Shown: positions 10,531-20,907, counted from the first letter of the stretch. The stretch is 64,000 nucleotides of DNA from Nitzschia sp. DOCU1 (GCA_951394045.1 OX596000.1:1302001-1366000); one strand, 5' to 3'. The notes: generated from the sequence alone by a model not told the origin. Program-made: numbers and translations.

Positions 10531-11985
10531 TTAACAAAAAGACTTGGAAGCTTTAAGACCACCTGGAGCTTTGGTGGCTTTGGGCGCTTTAGTACCAGCT
10601 GGTGCTTTGGTCCCCTTGGGAGCTTTGGTTCCCTTGGAAGTAGACCCGCATTTGCTGCTCTTCGCCCCCAAATGCATGGACAAGGCGACACTGTTCGATG
10701 TGGCCAAGACGGAAACAGAAGTGATTCCAACAAAGTTGAAGTCCAAATTGGTCTTTCGGACATTGCTTTCAATCGTCATGATGACATTGGCAGCATTGAG
10801 TTTGTCGCCCTTGTTACGACCAATTTTCAAAAGCTCTCGCTGCCCTGCAACAACGTCGCCATTGTACGTGTAACGGCTTTGGCTCTCATACGGCGACCAC
10901 GACTTGTCATCCACTTCTGGTTCCGCCCCCTTGTTGCCCTCCGGTTCTGAGCCGGCTCCAAGTTTGCTATTGTGGTAGGAATAACGACTTTGACTCTCGT
11001 AGGGCGACCACGACAGGGGGGTCTCCGACGATGGCTGGCCGTTGAGAGTCACGCCAGAGAGACTTCGGCGCCTTGCATATTGTCCATATTGGGATGGATA
11101 GATGGAGGCAAACGCAGTGCCATCGGAACATCCATCGCAAGAAATCTTGGTCCCAACGGTCAGAACAAGAGCCGAAGTGTACGTGAGCCCGTTGCCGACC
11201 TGCTGTTCGGTCGGATAATTCACAAGGGCTTGATCGAGTACAACGGCGTCAAACATCCAACGTTGAAATTCATCATCACAACCCTTGGAGACCGAGTTGT
11301 AAGCCTTGATGACAGCTTGGGTCAGTTCAAACCCTTCGGCATCTGTCACGGTCGACGTATAGCCGGCCAAAGTCAATTCGACCTGAGGATCCTTGACTTG
11401 TTCGATTTGGCCTGGTTCACATTTATTCTTGCTCTTCTTGACCAAGATAGCCGTCATGGGCACGAGAACGAGCCAAAAGACCAAAAAGAGAGCAATTCCG
11501 ATGCAATAACGGCGGGTGCACCAGCCGTTCTCGCCAGATTTTTTGACGGGCATTCCGCGTCGCCATCGGCTGGTCTTGGTCGGTGGGAAAGAGCCAGAAC
11601 TAGGGTCTTCTCGGCCGTCCTTGAAAGCAGAGGCAGGAGGCGTCATCGAATGACGACTCTGCTGCTCATAGCCTTTATTCTTCGAGATCACGGCCTCTTG
11701 CACAAAACGATCCGAGGAAGATCGAGAAGAGGTCGTCGATCGAGTCGCCGACGACTTAACAGACGCCGATGCCGAAGATCGAGGAGGACGAACCGCTTCC
11801 ACCATTCCTAGTTGCGAAGACATATATGCTGGGGCCGGAGCGTCTTCGTAATAAGCAGGGTAACTGCGCCCTGAGTTTCCTTGGATACGAGTGCGACGGT
11901 CGTCATAAAAACGTTTTGCGGGATCCTCATCCTGATCGATGAACGTCTCCACGTTATCATAATCATCCGTCCAAAGACCTTCCAT
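10531..11985 (-). CDS. Type II membrane protein, MEGLW family (copy 3)
   Basis: One open frame of 484 aa, starting MEGLWTDDYDNVETF. The ectodomain is nearly identical to that of copy 1, including the duplicated YESQSRY(S/T)Y motif, the QRELLKIGRNKGDKLNAAN segment and the final LSMHLGAKSSK stretch. This makes copies 1 and 3 closer to each other than copy 2 is to either. The transmembrane helix follows RRYCIG (about residues 167-190). The tail is a run of GTKAP repeats ending GGLKASKSFC. No Cys-rich second exon is visible. The N-terminus has lost part of the KPHGRRQGQ region seen in copy 1. Function unknown; probably a surface or endomembrane protein. Confidence 0.8.
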   Translation of the reverse strand: MEGLWTDDYDNVETFIDQDEDPAKRFYDDRRTRIQGNSGRSYPAYYEDAPAPAYMSSQLGMVEAVRPPRSSASASVKSSATRSTTSSRSSSDRFVQEAVISKNKGYEQQSRHSMTPPASAFKDGREDPSSGSFPPTKTSRWRRGMPVKKSGENGWCTRRYCIGIALFLVFWLVLVPMTAILVKKSKNKCEPGQIEQVKDPQVELTLAGYTSTVTDAEGFELTQAVIKAYNSVSKGCDDEFQRWMFDAVVLDQALVNYPTEQQVGNGLTYTSALVLTVGTKISCDGCSDGTAFASIYPSQYGQYARRRSLSGVTLNGQPSSETPLSWSPYESQSRYSYHNSKLGAGSEPEGNKGAEPEVDDKSWSPYESQSRYTYNGDVVAGQRELLKIGRNKGDKLNAANVIMTIESNVRKTNLDFNFVGITSVSVLATSNSVALSMHLGAKSSKCGSTSKGTKAPKGTKAPAGTKAPKATKAPGGLKASKSFC

Positions 11986-13173
11986 GATGACAGTTAGTAC
12001 TTGCTTGTAAGTTTAATGCAAAAGTAAAAGCAACAACAACTCTGCCAAAAATATGATATGTATGGTCGTCCGATAAGGATTATTTTCAGGGACCCACGAC
12101 TTCCCACAAAAATGAAAGGCGGGGATGTCGTTGTTTAAATTTGACTTTGTCATTACCAAGAGTCGTTCTCACGTCGAACTCTAGGAACATTATCATACAG
12201 AATGGAGCACCTTGGGCGGTAAAGATTTCATCGCGCCTCTCGCAAGGGATATGAACATCGTATTTGCTTTTGCCACAACTTTATTGAAGAATTTGAATTC
12301 CAATGACATACCACCAATAAAGTGTGCTTAGACCGCTCCCGCCACTTGCAATCGCCCGCGAAAACTTTTGGTGCCTATCAAAATGTGCCTTTCCCGACTG
12401 CCCGGTGTTCTCCCGCCACATTACTATGGTATTCCATTCCCGTGACACTTTATGTGACATAGAAATGACCATCAATATTATGCCTTAGGCACCTGCCCGA
12501 TCTTCGTCCCGCCATTTTTCTGGATATGCCTTTCCCGTGAAAACGTCGTTCGACGTAGATACGACATGACAACTCAGGATATGAACCCAGCCCGGGGCGA
12601 AGGTGGGCCTTTCCCGCCTGCCATCGATGTGGGACTTGGTGATATTACAAGAATAACCCTTGTCACATAGGGAAAGACGAGATTTGCACACACAAATCAA
12701 CAAAAGTCACATACAGGTAGACAAGAATAAAGAGGAAGACAAACTTTACACACACATCCCGACTCCTATCAACGACGGCGTGCGCTATATTCCTAACATG
12801 TGCCTACTCGGTTATCATGGAGAAGTTTTAGTTACATATCGGAAACACAATCTTCCTATCCGTAGCTGGGAATGGCGCCGGCCACGACTACTAGTTTTGC
12901 AAGAAGCCGATGCTGGACGCGCGCGCGGAGGATTCTTTTTGGATCCAGCGTGTCGGTCGGGACGCAAATTAATTATTCGGTGCCTGTGCTTCTTTCGGCG
13001 GGCGCGCACGAACGACCGTTGGGAATGCCCGCGAAGCCCAATCGTCGTGGTCCTCGACCACACCGTTGAGAAAGATCCGACTTAACTTTGCGGTCTCTTG
13101 TGTTCATCAGATATAGACGGATCCACAATTGACTACTTGATAGACACCCTTGCTAAAATTGCTATTGCTACTC
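11986..13173. other. Intergenic, no gene recognised
   Basis: Open frames here (for example 12660-13085 on +) show no family resemblance or convincing composition. Near 12975-12995 is a TTCGGTGCCTGTGCTT element related to sequences at 15608 and 18262. The 3' end is the likely promoter of kinase copy 2. Confidence 0.45.
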
Positions 13174-15111
13174 ATGCGAGTTGCGTCTGGTTTCGTCATG
13201 GATGATGCTGCGGGTGGAGCGCCATTGTCGCCTAGAGCAGGAATGGCAGGAAGCCCAAGAAAGCGTTATTTCACGACCACGAGCAGCCATAGTATTCCGC
13301 AAACACCGCAACAACTCCCAGAACCACGTCGCTACGTTCGTCGGAGAAAACGTCTGGGGCAATCTTGGTGGGGTTTGCGGCCGGAACGTTGCCTCTTGTT
13401 GACCATCGGGGGACTGGTCGTGTCCGGCTTTCTATTGGGCTTGTATGTGATGCGAGAAGAAACGCAGGAACGACACCAACTTCAGCAACATCCACACCCA
13501 CATGCTCATCACGATGGAACAGTCACAACACATCACAAACCACAAGTCGTGGTCCATCCTTCTCCTCATCATCATCAACAACATCATTCTCATCAGGATG
13601 GCTCGCATCATCATCAGCAACAGCAGCAACAGCAACAGGGTGGACGATCCTTGCGAGTTCCTGACAAGACTGAGCAACAATATTACACCTTTCAAATCCT
13701 CTTGGGTCGTTTCGTGCATTCTTCTTCTATAATAAGACTACCGACGGAAGCATCGAAATTACAAGCTTTAAATCATGATCATGAATTGGCAAAGGACCAA
13801 GAAAGTGTAGACGAAGAAGATTCGCATTATTGGAATGCTTCAACACGTGATTTTGGCGATCTAAAAATCGTCATAGCTAACAAAGTGGAGGAATTGCCAC
13901 AGCGCCAAGTGGAATTTGAGTCGTTTGCTGAACAACTCAATGACGAATCCGAAGAGTGGGAAGAAGACCATGAATGGGATTGGATGGATAGTGTCGATGA
14001 AGACTATCAAGCCTATTATGCCTTGGATGACGATTACTTGCGAGGACGGCGTGTTGCTGTGAGTGGCATTAATCCCTCCGAGGAAGAACCTACCACGTGC
14101 CGTCGAGTCGCGGAACATCGTTTGAGTTTTCCGAATTGCAATCTGTTCATGGAATTAGCCTATGCCGACCGAGGCGACGTGGCCGAATCCCAATTTTCCT
14201 ATCTAAACCATGGAACCTTTCGAGAAGTCTTTTCTTTCCAACACAACTATTCTTCCACTATCGAAAAAGTCGTCCTCAAGGAAATTCGGTACCAAGACTC
14301 GGACTCGGATACGGAATATTATGAATATGTTCGGATGGATGCCCTTGTGGCAGAACGCTTCCAGAACAATCCAAGAACATTTGATATCTATGGCTATTGT
14401 GGTTTGTCGTTGCTGTCAGAATTCTTTTTACATGGAGACATGGAGGAATGGGCCATGGCCGATTCTGAGGAACTAGCCGAAGAAGACTTTGAGCCCGATC
14501 AGCTGTTGACTCCTCCCCAAAAGCTGATTTTGGCGTTGGAAATGGCACTGGGTCTGCAAGTCTTGCATCAAAACCCTTCCATGCTCTTGCATGGCGACGT
14601 CCAAATGTCTCAATTCTTATTGAATGCCAACAAAACCATGTTGAAGCTCAATGACTTTAATCGGGCCGAATTTCGATTGTTTGATTCGGCCAAGGGCGAA
14701 TATTGTCAACATCGCAATGGACCGGGTCATGGCAATTGGCGAGCCCCCGAAGAATATCGCAACGATGCTCTTTCGGAAAAGGTCGACGTGTTTAGTTTGG
14801 GCAATAATTTCTATGCTCTCTTGACGGGGGTAGAACCGATTTTTGATGTCAAGAAATCCGTCAGGAAAACAAGTCAACTCCAAGAATTATTGGTGCAAGG
14901 CAAGACGGGCTACATCGATCCCAAATACTTGCAAACAAGTGAGGCGGAACGTGTATTAGCCACTCTTATTCCAAAGTGTTGGGCCTATGAGCCTTCTCAA
15001 AGACCCAGTATGGCCGAAATTGTACAAGAGCTCGAACGCGCGGTCCAAATGCTGGAGCAAGAACAGCAAACGACACGGCAGGCCATTTTACAGTCCCTGG
15101 TAGACGAGTAA
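13174..15111 (+). CDS. Membrane-anchored divergent protein kinase (copy 2)
   Basis: Single exon, 645 aa from the first ATG (13174); 13198 is an alternative start. The open frame extends upstream only to a TTG codon. One transmembrane helix lies at about residues 75-95. It is followed by a striking His/Gln-rich stretch (about residues 100-160, with HHQQHHSHQDG and a Gln run) and an acidic linker. CRRVAEHRLSFPNCN precedes the kinase domain. Key residues are K369 (VVLK), HGD at 473-475, NDFN with D494, and APEEY. The position equivalent to the metal-binding Asn is Gln (GDVQMSQFLL), as in its two sisters. HGD here against HDD in the others is a notable difference. It is divergent enough from copy 1 to be an older duplicate. 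Substrate unknown. Confidence 0.85.
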   Translation: MRVASGFVMDDAAGGAPLSPRAGMAGSPRKRYFTTTSSHSIPQTPQQLPEPRRYVRRRKRLGQSWWGLRPERCLLLTIGGLVVSGFLLGLYVMREETQERHQLQQHPHPHAHHDGTVTTHHKPQVVVHPSPHHHQQHHSHQDGSHHHQQQQQQQQGGRSLRVPDKTEQQYYTFQILLGRFVHSSSIIRLPTEASKLQALNHDHELAKDQESVDEEDSHYWNASTRDFGDLKIVIANKVEELPQRQVEFESFAEQLNDESEEWEEDHEWDWMDSVDEDYQAYYALDDDYLRGRRVAVSGINPSEEEPTTCRRVAEHRLSFPNCNLFMELAYADRGDVAESQFSYLNHGTFREVFSFQHNYSSTIEKVVLKEIRYQDSDSDTEYYEYVRMDALVAERFQNNPRTFDIYGYCGLSLLSEFFLHGDMEEWAMADSEELAEEDFEPDQLLTPPQKLILALEMALGLQVLHQNPSMLLHGDVQMSQFLLNANKTMLKLNDFNRAEFRLFDSAKGEYCQHRNGPGHGNWRAPEEYRNDALSEKVDVFSLGNNFYALLTGVEPIFDVKKSVRKTSQLQELLVQGKTGYIDPKYLQTSEAERVLATLIPKCWAYEPSQRPSMAEIVQELERAVQMLEQEQQTTRQAILQSLVDE

Positions 15112-15815
15112 ACTAACTAGCCCGTCAAAAACAATCTGCTATTCCTACAAGGAGCCACATCCACAACGCAAGGTCTGTGAAAAGAACATGTACAAACAAG
15201 ACAGAAAACCACGTTTGACGCCTAGTGCGAAAAGAAATGTACATACGAGACAGAAGACGATGTTCGCTTCCACACAAAGCCCGTAGGAAATCGCACTAGG
15301 AATTATTCTTTTGACAAGTAAATGCAATATTGAGCGACCGTTCGATCCCGTGGACAGTTCTATACATAGCTTCGAGCCCGACGCCCACTCTGGCGGCGAA
15401 TATTTGTTCCAGCACAGCTCGCCACACTATTGGACTTGGCATACTTGGTTCTTGTGAGTTTGATTGATCTTTTGGCACAATAATAGCTCTATGGCGGAAC
15501 CACTGTTGCACAGAAAGTGGTTGTCTGCTGTTAAATTTGTGGATCGATTGGTGTGATAGGTCGTTGGTGGGAGAAGGAGCGCGAGAGACCTCGTGAAGAA
15601 CCTTTTGGAGCACAGGCGCCAAATGAGGATGAGATTATTACTGCACACCACTCGCACGCGCGCTCCGAGTCGTGCCACACGAGCGCCTCCGTTCGATCGC
15701 GATTTTTCATTTTGCCCAGCCTCCAAAATATGCACACAAGGAAAATGATGGCACAAATGTCATTACTGACAACCCCAAGCTATTGCGAGCTATCTAGCTA
15801 CCTACAACCACCAAC
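15112..15815. other. Intergenic between kinase copies 2 and 3
   Basis: No gene is recognised. It contains GCACAGGCGCCAAATGAGGA at about 15610-15629, of which an inverted relative occurs at 18253-18274. Confidence 0.45.
15608..15632 (+). repeat. Dispersed element GCACAGGCGCCRAATGAGGA, copy in forward orientation
   Basis: About 20 bases here match the reverse complement of 18253-18274 with one difference, and partly match 12975-12995. All three lie in intergenic DNA next to kinase genes. It could be a shared regulatory site or the remains of a small repeat; the sequence alone does not decide. Confidence 0.4.
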
Positions 15816-17831
15816 ATGAGACAATACAATTTGGATGTAGTCGTCGGACCATCACTTCCAAATACTAGTAGTAGTAGGAGAAGTTTGAGTAAAAGCAGGC
15901 GGCACCACCCACACCAGGAACCGCCCGCGCCGTTTTCTCCCGTTTCCATCAAAGACAAACATGTCGTAGTGCGAACCCAGACTACGTCTCGGACGACAAA
16001 ACAGTTGAAATGGCTAGTGGCAGGCGTGTGTCTCTTTGTCACGATGCACTTTTGTTCGACCTTGTGCATGTTCTGGATATTGTCTCGAAACGAACATCAT
16101 CGTCCTTTGGAAGAACAAGTGACAGATTTGGATCCACCTTTGTCAATCGTTATGGAAACAAGAAAAAGCATTGATGCTGTGGTAGCTGCAGCAGATGCTT
16201 CGATTGGTGTTACCAGCAGCAGTGGTGACTTTGTTGTGGCATTTCAGCATCAACAACAACAACATGCCCTGCTCAAAACAACGACTCTTCGAGGAACAAT
16301 TCGTCCCAGTCGTCTCGCCGAGAATAGTCATGATCATGATGATGCAACCTTTCGTATCGTCTTTTCAAGGCAATCATGGACAGCAGATTCCATTCGCATG
16401 CCACCCCCATTATTGGTATCTGAGGAATCTAGCATCCCGAACAAAATGCCTGCTAAACGATATACCAGCGAAACGAACCAAGCCGACGACGAGAACAATG
16501 ATTCGACAGTCTACTTGCCGCATTCTCCCAACTATGGTGGTCTCAAGTTTGTTCTAGGCTTGCCACCAGGTATTGCACGAAATATTCAAGACGGCATGGA
16601 CAAGCCAAAGAGAAACTCCAAGAACCAAGAACTGCAACAACAACAACAACAAGACGAAGATGTGGATGAGTATTATGCGTTTGATGATGACGCTATTCGA
16701 GCCAAAGCCACGGCTTCGCTGGATGAAGGACGCGCCCAAGTATTGGACAATGAGCATTGTCGTAGGACGCATTCCCACCGTCTCCACTTTCCAACTTGTA
16801 ACGAGATACATCAAATGGATCCTCCAAGGCACACTTTGGAAAATCATGTCCGCTATTTAAATCATGGTTCCTTTCGTCAAGTTTTTTCCTTGGAGCAACA
16901 ACCAAACGAAATGGTGGCCTGGAAAGAAATCCGTTATGATGAAGTGGATGATATGCTGGAAAATTTGGAATATGTGCACATGGATGCCATTGTCGCTGAA
17001 CGCTTGACGGCCAGTCCACGCATTTATGATATCTATGGCTATTGTGGCTTGTCGATTGTATCGGAATACTTTCAACATGGCGATTTGGAACAAATGGCCA
17101 TGCCTAGTGAACATACCCACATTCGTCCACAAGACCTGAATGACAAGGAACAAGTGAAACCACAAAATGAGTTGGAACCCGCCCAAAAGTTGGTCTTGGC
17201 ATTGGAAATGGCGGAAGGATTGGCCGATTTGCATGGATTTGCTGATGGATTGATTATTCATGATGATGTGCAACTCAGTCAATTCCTACTCAGCAGCGCT
17301 AGCAGCAACAACGATGATTCGCCCACGTTTCGACTCAAACTCAATGACTTTAATCGTGCCGAATTTGTACTTTGGGACGATGTGCACCAACACTATTGTC
17401 CCTATCAAAACGGTCGTGGTCGTGGCACTTGGCGAAGTCCCGAAGAATATAAAGACTGGCCCTTGACCGAGGCAATTGATGTTTGGTCGTTTGGCAATAA
17501 CTTGTATGGCATGTTGACAGGATTGGATCCCTTTTATGAATTGGACTCGAAAGGCAAACAACGAAAAAAGGCTCGTCAGAGTGTGGCCATGGGCGAAACT
17601 GCTTTTGTGGATCCTCGTTATGCTCGACATACGCCCGAAGAAAAGGTCTTGGTAAAGTTGATCAAACGTTGTTTTGAATACGAACCGGAGGATCGACCCA
17701 CCATGTTTGAGATTGTCGCCGAGTTGAGAAAGGCTGTGGAAGAATTGATTGAGAATAAGGAAGGACGCGGAGTATCTAGATACTCGATACTGCGCAGTAT
17801 TGTCGATCAACGGAAGAAGAAGCATCAATAA
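15816..17831 (+). CDS. Membrane-anchored divergent protein kinase (copy 3)
   Basis: Single exon, 671 aa, with an ATG at 15816 in a CCAACATGA context. The basic N-terminus is followed by a transmembrane helix at about residues 64-90. A long variable linker with Gln runs follows, then the conserved CRRTHSHRLHFPTCNEIHQMD-type region and the kinase domain. Catalytic landmarks are K370 (VAWK), HDD at 482-484, NDFN with D511, and the SPEEY motif. The Asn-to-Gln change (DVQLSQFLL) is shared with the other copies. Kinase-domain similarity to copy 1 is high (ASPRIYDIYGYCGLS shared), so copies 1 and 3 are closer to each other than to copy 2. An insert of Ser/Asn/Asp between the catalytic loop and NDFN is specific to this copy. 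Likely acts in the secretory system or at the membrane; the partner is unknown. Confidence 0.86.
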   Translation: MRQYNLDVVVGPSLPNTSSSRRSLSKSRRHHPHQEPPAPFSPVSIKDKHVVVRTQTTSRTTKQLKWLVAGVCLFVTMHFCSTLCMFWILSRNEHHRPLEEQVTDLDPPLSIVMETRKSIDAVVAAADASIGVTSSSGDFVVAFQHQQQQHALLKTTTLRGTIRPSRLAENSHDHDDATFRIVFSRQSWTADSIRMPPPLLVSEESSIPNKMPAKRYTSETNQADDENNDSTVYLPHSPNYGGLKFVLGLPPGIARNIQDGMDKPKRNSKNQELQQQQQQDEDVDEYYAFDDDAIRAKATASLDEGRAQVLDNEHCRRTHSHRLHFPTCNEIHQMDPPRHTLENHVRYLNHGSFRQVFSLEQQPNEMVAWKEIRYDEVDDMLENLEYVHMDAIVAERLTASPRIYDIYGYCGLSIVSEYFQHGDLEQMAMPSEHTHIRPQDLNDKEQVKPQNELEPAQKLVLALEMAEGLADLHGFADGLIIHDDVQLSQFLLSSASSNNDDSPTFRLKLNDFNRAEFVLWDDVHQHYCPYQNGRGRGTWRSPEEYKDWPLTEAIDVWSFGNNLYGMLTGLDPFYELDSKGKQRKKARQSVAMGETAFVDPRYARHTPEEKVLVKLIKRCFEYEPEDRPTMFEIVAELRKAVEELIENKEGRGVSRYSILRSIVDQRKKKHQ

Positions 17832-18414
17832 AGATAAGCTAATTTTGACCACAAGGACGCAACGACGAGTAAACTTGTTCCATAGTCTTGCCCGACGACA
17901 CAACGGCTGTTAACTCTAGTTAGAGTTGGGCAAGCATACAATATTCCCCATATCGATGCGCCATTCCAGGACCGATGACTATATCTTCCCGTGTTGTTCT
18001 TTGCTGCTGGAGTCGGCGGCGGCGGCGCTACTAGACTCCTGTCGTGGCCCAGCGTATCGAAATCGTATCGGAGCATTTCCATAACTCTAGCTAGATAGCT
18101 TGGCGTTATTAAGCGCATGAGCGACAATGACATTGTGCGATTTCGTCGACAATCCCAACAATCCATCCATCGATTTGGAGAAAAAAGTGTGTGGGAATAT
18201 CGAAAAAAGTGGATGAGCGTTTCGTAGGTGGGACATGCGCGCTGGGGGCTTCATTTCGATCCTCATTCGGCGCCTGTGCTTTTCGAAAAGGATGGAGTTC
18301 CCATCTTCTATTTTCGAATGCGAACCAAATCAACAACCAAATTGTTCGAAAGGATTCCAGACCGATAACACGACAGAAAGTAGCTTTCTCTTCACATAAT
18401 CTAACGAATGCACA
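17832..18414. other. Intergenic, no gene recognised
   Basis: Contains the inverted copy of the dispersed element (18253-18274, CATTCGGCGCCTGTGC core). Otherwise nothing is recognised. The 3' end is the upstream region of the GFA-fold gene. Confidence 0.45.
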
Positions 18415-19490
18415 ATGATAATGAGAACCCGAAGCTTGAGGATAGCAGGCGTCCCTTTACTACTGCTTTTGTGCAGTAGCCTCGTGGCAGAGTCGACACA
18501 TTCCCTGCACTTTCCCGGACTCTCCAAACGAAATACTGAAACACACCAAGCGCACAACGACAAAGCGTTGGATAAACGATACCCCCAAGATCACTCTGTT
18601 ATTTGCAATCACAATCACAGCAACGAAGAAGACATGAATAAAGTCGGCTTAGCTTTTACTGCCCGTTGCACGTGTGGCAAGGTCAAGGTAGCGATTGAAA
18701 CCCTTGAACGAGCCCCACCGCTTCGACTTGTATGTTATTGCGCCGACTGCCGAGGCTATTATGAGAGCCTTGATCGCCTGGCTATTGAAAAAGGCTTGCC
18801 ACCCACTGCCTTTTTAGATGTAAGCATACCGTTGCACGTATTTGATTGTCTGGACTCATCATCATTAAATTCCTCACCCACGGGTCATGTTCCTTGTTCA
18901 TTTCTCTGCTCGCTTTGATAAGAACTGGGGCGGCGTTGACTGGACCGCCATGTATCCCCGCGATATTACCATTTTGCAAGGCAAGGACCTGCTACAGACA
19001 ACCATTATTCGTCCGACGTCAGGTGTCCGTCAAGTCTATACCAATTGCTGCCACACGCCCATGTTTCGATTCGGAGAATTGAGTGTGGTACGTTGCATCT
19101 TCATGCCAATATTGCTGAATCGCTTTGTTCCATCCTTGTAAGAAGTGTTCAACTCACAGCCGCATCTTCTTTTTCTTGATTGATTTCGCCCCCTAGATGA
19201 TGAATTCAAATTTGATTCCACCCGAAACCAAAGCCCAACTTCCAATTGAGTTTCGCATTATCGGACGTAACGCGTGGAAGGATACCAAAGATGCAGGTAG
19301 CACCTCGGAGCAGGCGCTTGAGAAAAGGCCCAAAATCAATTGGTCGGTTCCATTTCGTTGGTTTTGGACCATGTTTCCTCGCGTCAAGAAGGATTTAATG
19401 ACACCCATGCCGTTCGATGTTCCTACCGGCGCCGAGGTCAAGGAAGGAAAAGTACCCGTGTTGAAGGGGTTCAAAGAGGGATCCAAGTAA
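18415..19490 (+). CDS. Secretory GFA/Mss4-fold protein (DUF6151-like)
   Basis: Three exons: 18415-18819, 18923-19087 and 19197-19490. All introns are phase 0, with donors GTAAGC and GTACGT and acceptors ATAAG and CCTAG. The product is 287 aa. The N-terminus (MRTRSLRIAG then a run of Leu) looks like a signal peptide. The zinc-binding pattern of the GFA/Mss4-like fold is visible: CTCG (C85, C87), CYCADC (C107, C109, C112) and CC (177-178). The WGGVD and YPRDI segments after the first intron fit the DUF6151 branch of that fold. This family has no settled reaction; formaldehyde-glutathione chemistry applies to other GFA members and should not be assumed here. A secretory or plastid/ER location is inferred from the leader only. 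The second acceptor is the least certain boundary. Confidence 0.75.
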
Positions 19491-20907
19491 ACGATGGAGT
19501 GCATGCTGGGTCCCGGGAAGCCCGTTTCTTGATTTGGGGTTTTTGAATTTACGTATACATGGATCATCCATTCCCGCATTTTATAGTTTCATAAGGCGAG
19601 CATTATGACCATCTTAGACGTGCGATACGAATAGTAACTCGAGTAATGAACCGAACCGATGCGCCGTCGGTCGCATCGACACGGGGGTGCATCATCATCT
19701 AGCACAGCACACAATTCTCCTTGGTCGACGAGGTCTGTACTTACTGTATTACCGCTAACCGATCGATCGTTCTCGGATACTTGGGCCGACTAGTTGCAAG
19801 GCGGCCAAGCGTTCCAAGTCGGCCACCCCTAGTAGTAGTACACTCTGCGGTAGTTTCAAAGCCTTCAAGGAAAGGAAAGCCGGCAAGAGTGTAGCGCCAA
19901 CGTACGTAGTATAAGAACTGCCTCGCTGGTTGCTTGAATCTTGCACTCGTCCTTGATGCTCACTCTCTTTTTTAGAATGCGAATTTGAGCATTTTGACAA
20001 CATAGTGCCCCCAAAACTCCGACTCTTGCTCCATCCGTAGCTCCCTCCCAGGATCCCATCGAGGCCGGTTTCTGCCTTTCTCTTAGTGGCGTAGAAGCGA
20101 CCACACGGACGATCTTGGGAGTAGATCCGCTTCCTGATACTGATAACAAATCGACTGTTTGGGGGAACTTTGTGTTGACGGCGACGGGACTCTCAGTGGA
20201 ACAGTTATCAGCTTGGACATCATCATTCCGTCAATGAAGGCTTTGTTGTTGGGATTCAAACTTGGCTTGGACGAAAGACTTGGCGTTAAACGTGGCTCGG
20301 AGGACAGACTTGGCGTTAAACTTGGCTCGGAGGAAAGACTCGAGTCTTCCCTCCGAGCCAAGCTTAAAACCAAGTCTGTCGTCCTCCAAGGGTGGTCCGG
20401 ATCGTTAAAGTCTTGGAGTTCTGCACCGATCCACCCTTCATTAACCCGATTTCTTTTCCAGGATTCTTCGACCCAAGTACAAGTTGCTCCAATCTCTGGG
20501 GCTTGCTTGCTTCTCCCAGTAGCCGTAAACGTAGCTTCGTTGGCTAGTGTTCTTCATGTTATCGATGCCATGGTTGACATCCATGTTGGAAGGCGGTTGG
20601 TGCTCTTGCATTCGGCACATTCGTTCGTCCAAAAGATACGCATTTTGCCTACGTACGTTCATCCAAGAATGCAAGTCGACTTTGTCGAATGATTCGCCGT
20701 TCAAAGATCGGCACTTCAATGAAAGAGATGGCGAACCACACGTTTCGTTGATGGCGATCTTCTTCGGCGTGTCAGGATATCCAAATGGAATCTTGCCCCA
20801 CCACATGAGATCAATATGACGGTTCGGTGGTCGGTGGACCAAACGACCATGTCGAAATAGAAGGAAAGCATCATAGAACACTCGTAGTAGCCAACACGAG
20901 AAGAATC
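19491..20907. other. Intergenic, no protein gene recognised
   Basis: The open frames at 20083-20692 on both strands arise from the 30-bp repeat and palindrome listed separately. The - strand frame reads PSLTPSLSSEP-type repeats like a diatom stalk, but it is short and has no partner domain. Confidence 0.4.
20262..20390. repeat. 30-bp tandem repeat folded into an imperfect palindrome
   Basis: The unit CTTGGCGTTAAACTTGGCTC with about 10 further bases repeats from 20278 to 20340. At 20321-20362 the sequence is a 42-bp palindrome centred on CTCGAG with one mismatched pair. Weaker inverted matching extends outward to about 20291 and 20390. As RNA or single-stranded DNA it would form a strong hairpin. 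Confidence 0.75.

Noticed and set aside
12660..13085. 141-codon open frame on + upstream of kinase copy 2
   Set aside because: No family resemblance, odd composition and no conserved start context; it lies in probable promoter DNA.
20159..20692. 177-codon + strand frame with GSEERL repeats
   Set aside because: Explained by the 30-bp repeat and palindrome; no conserved domain on either side.
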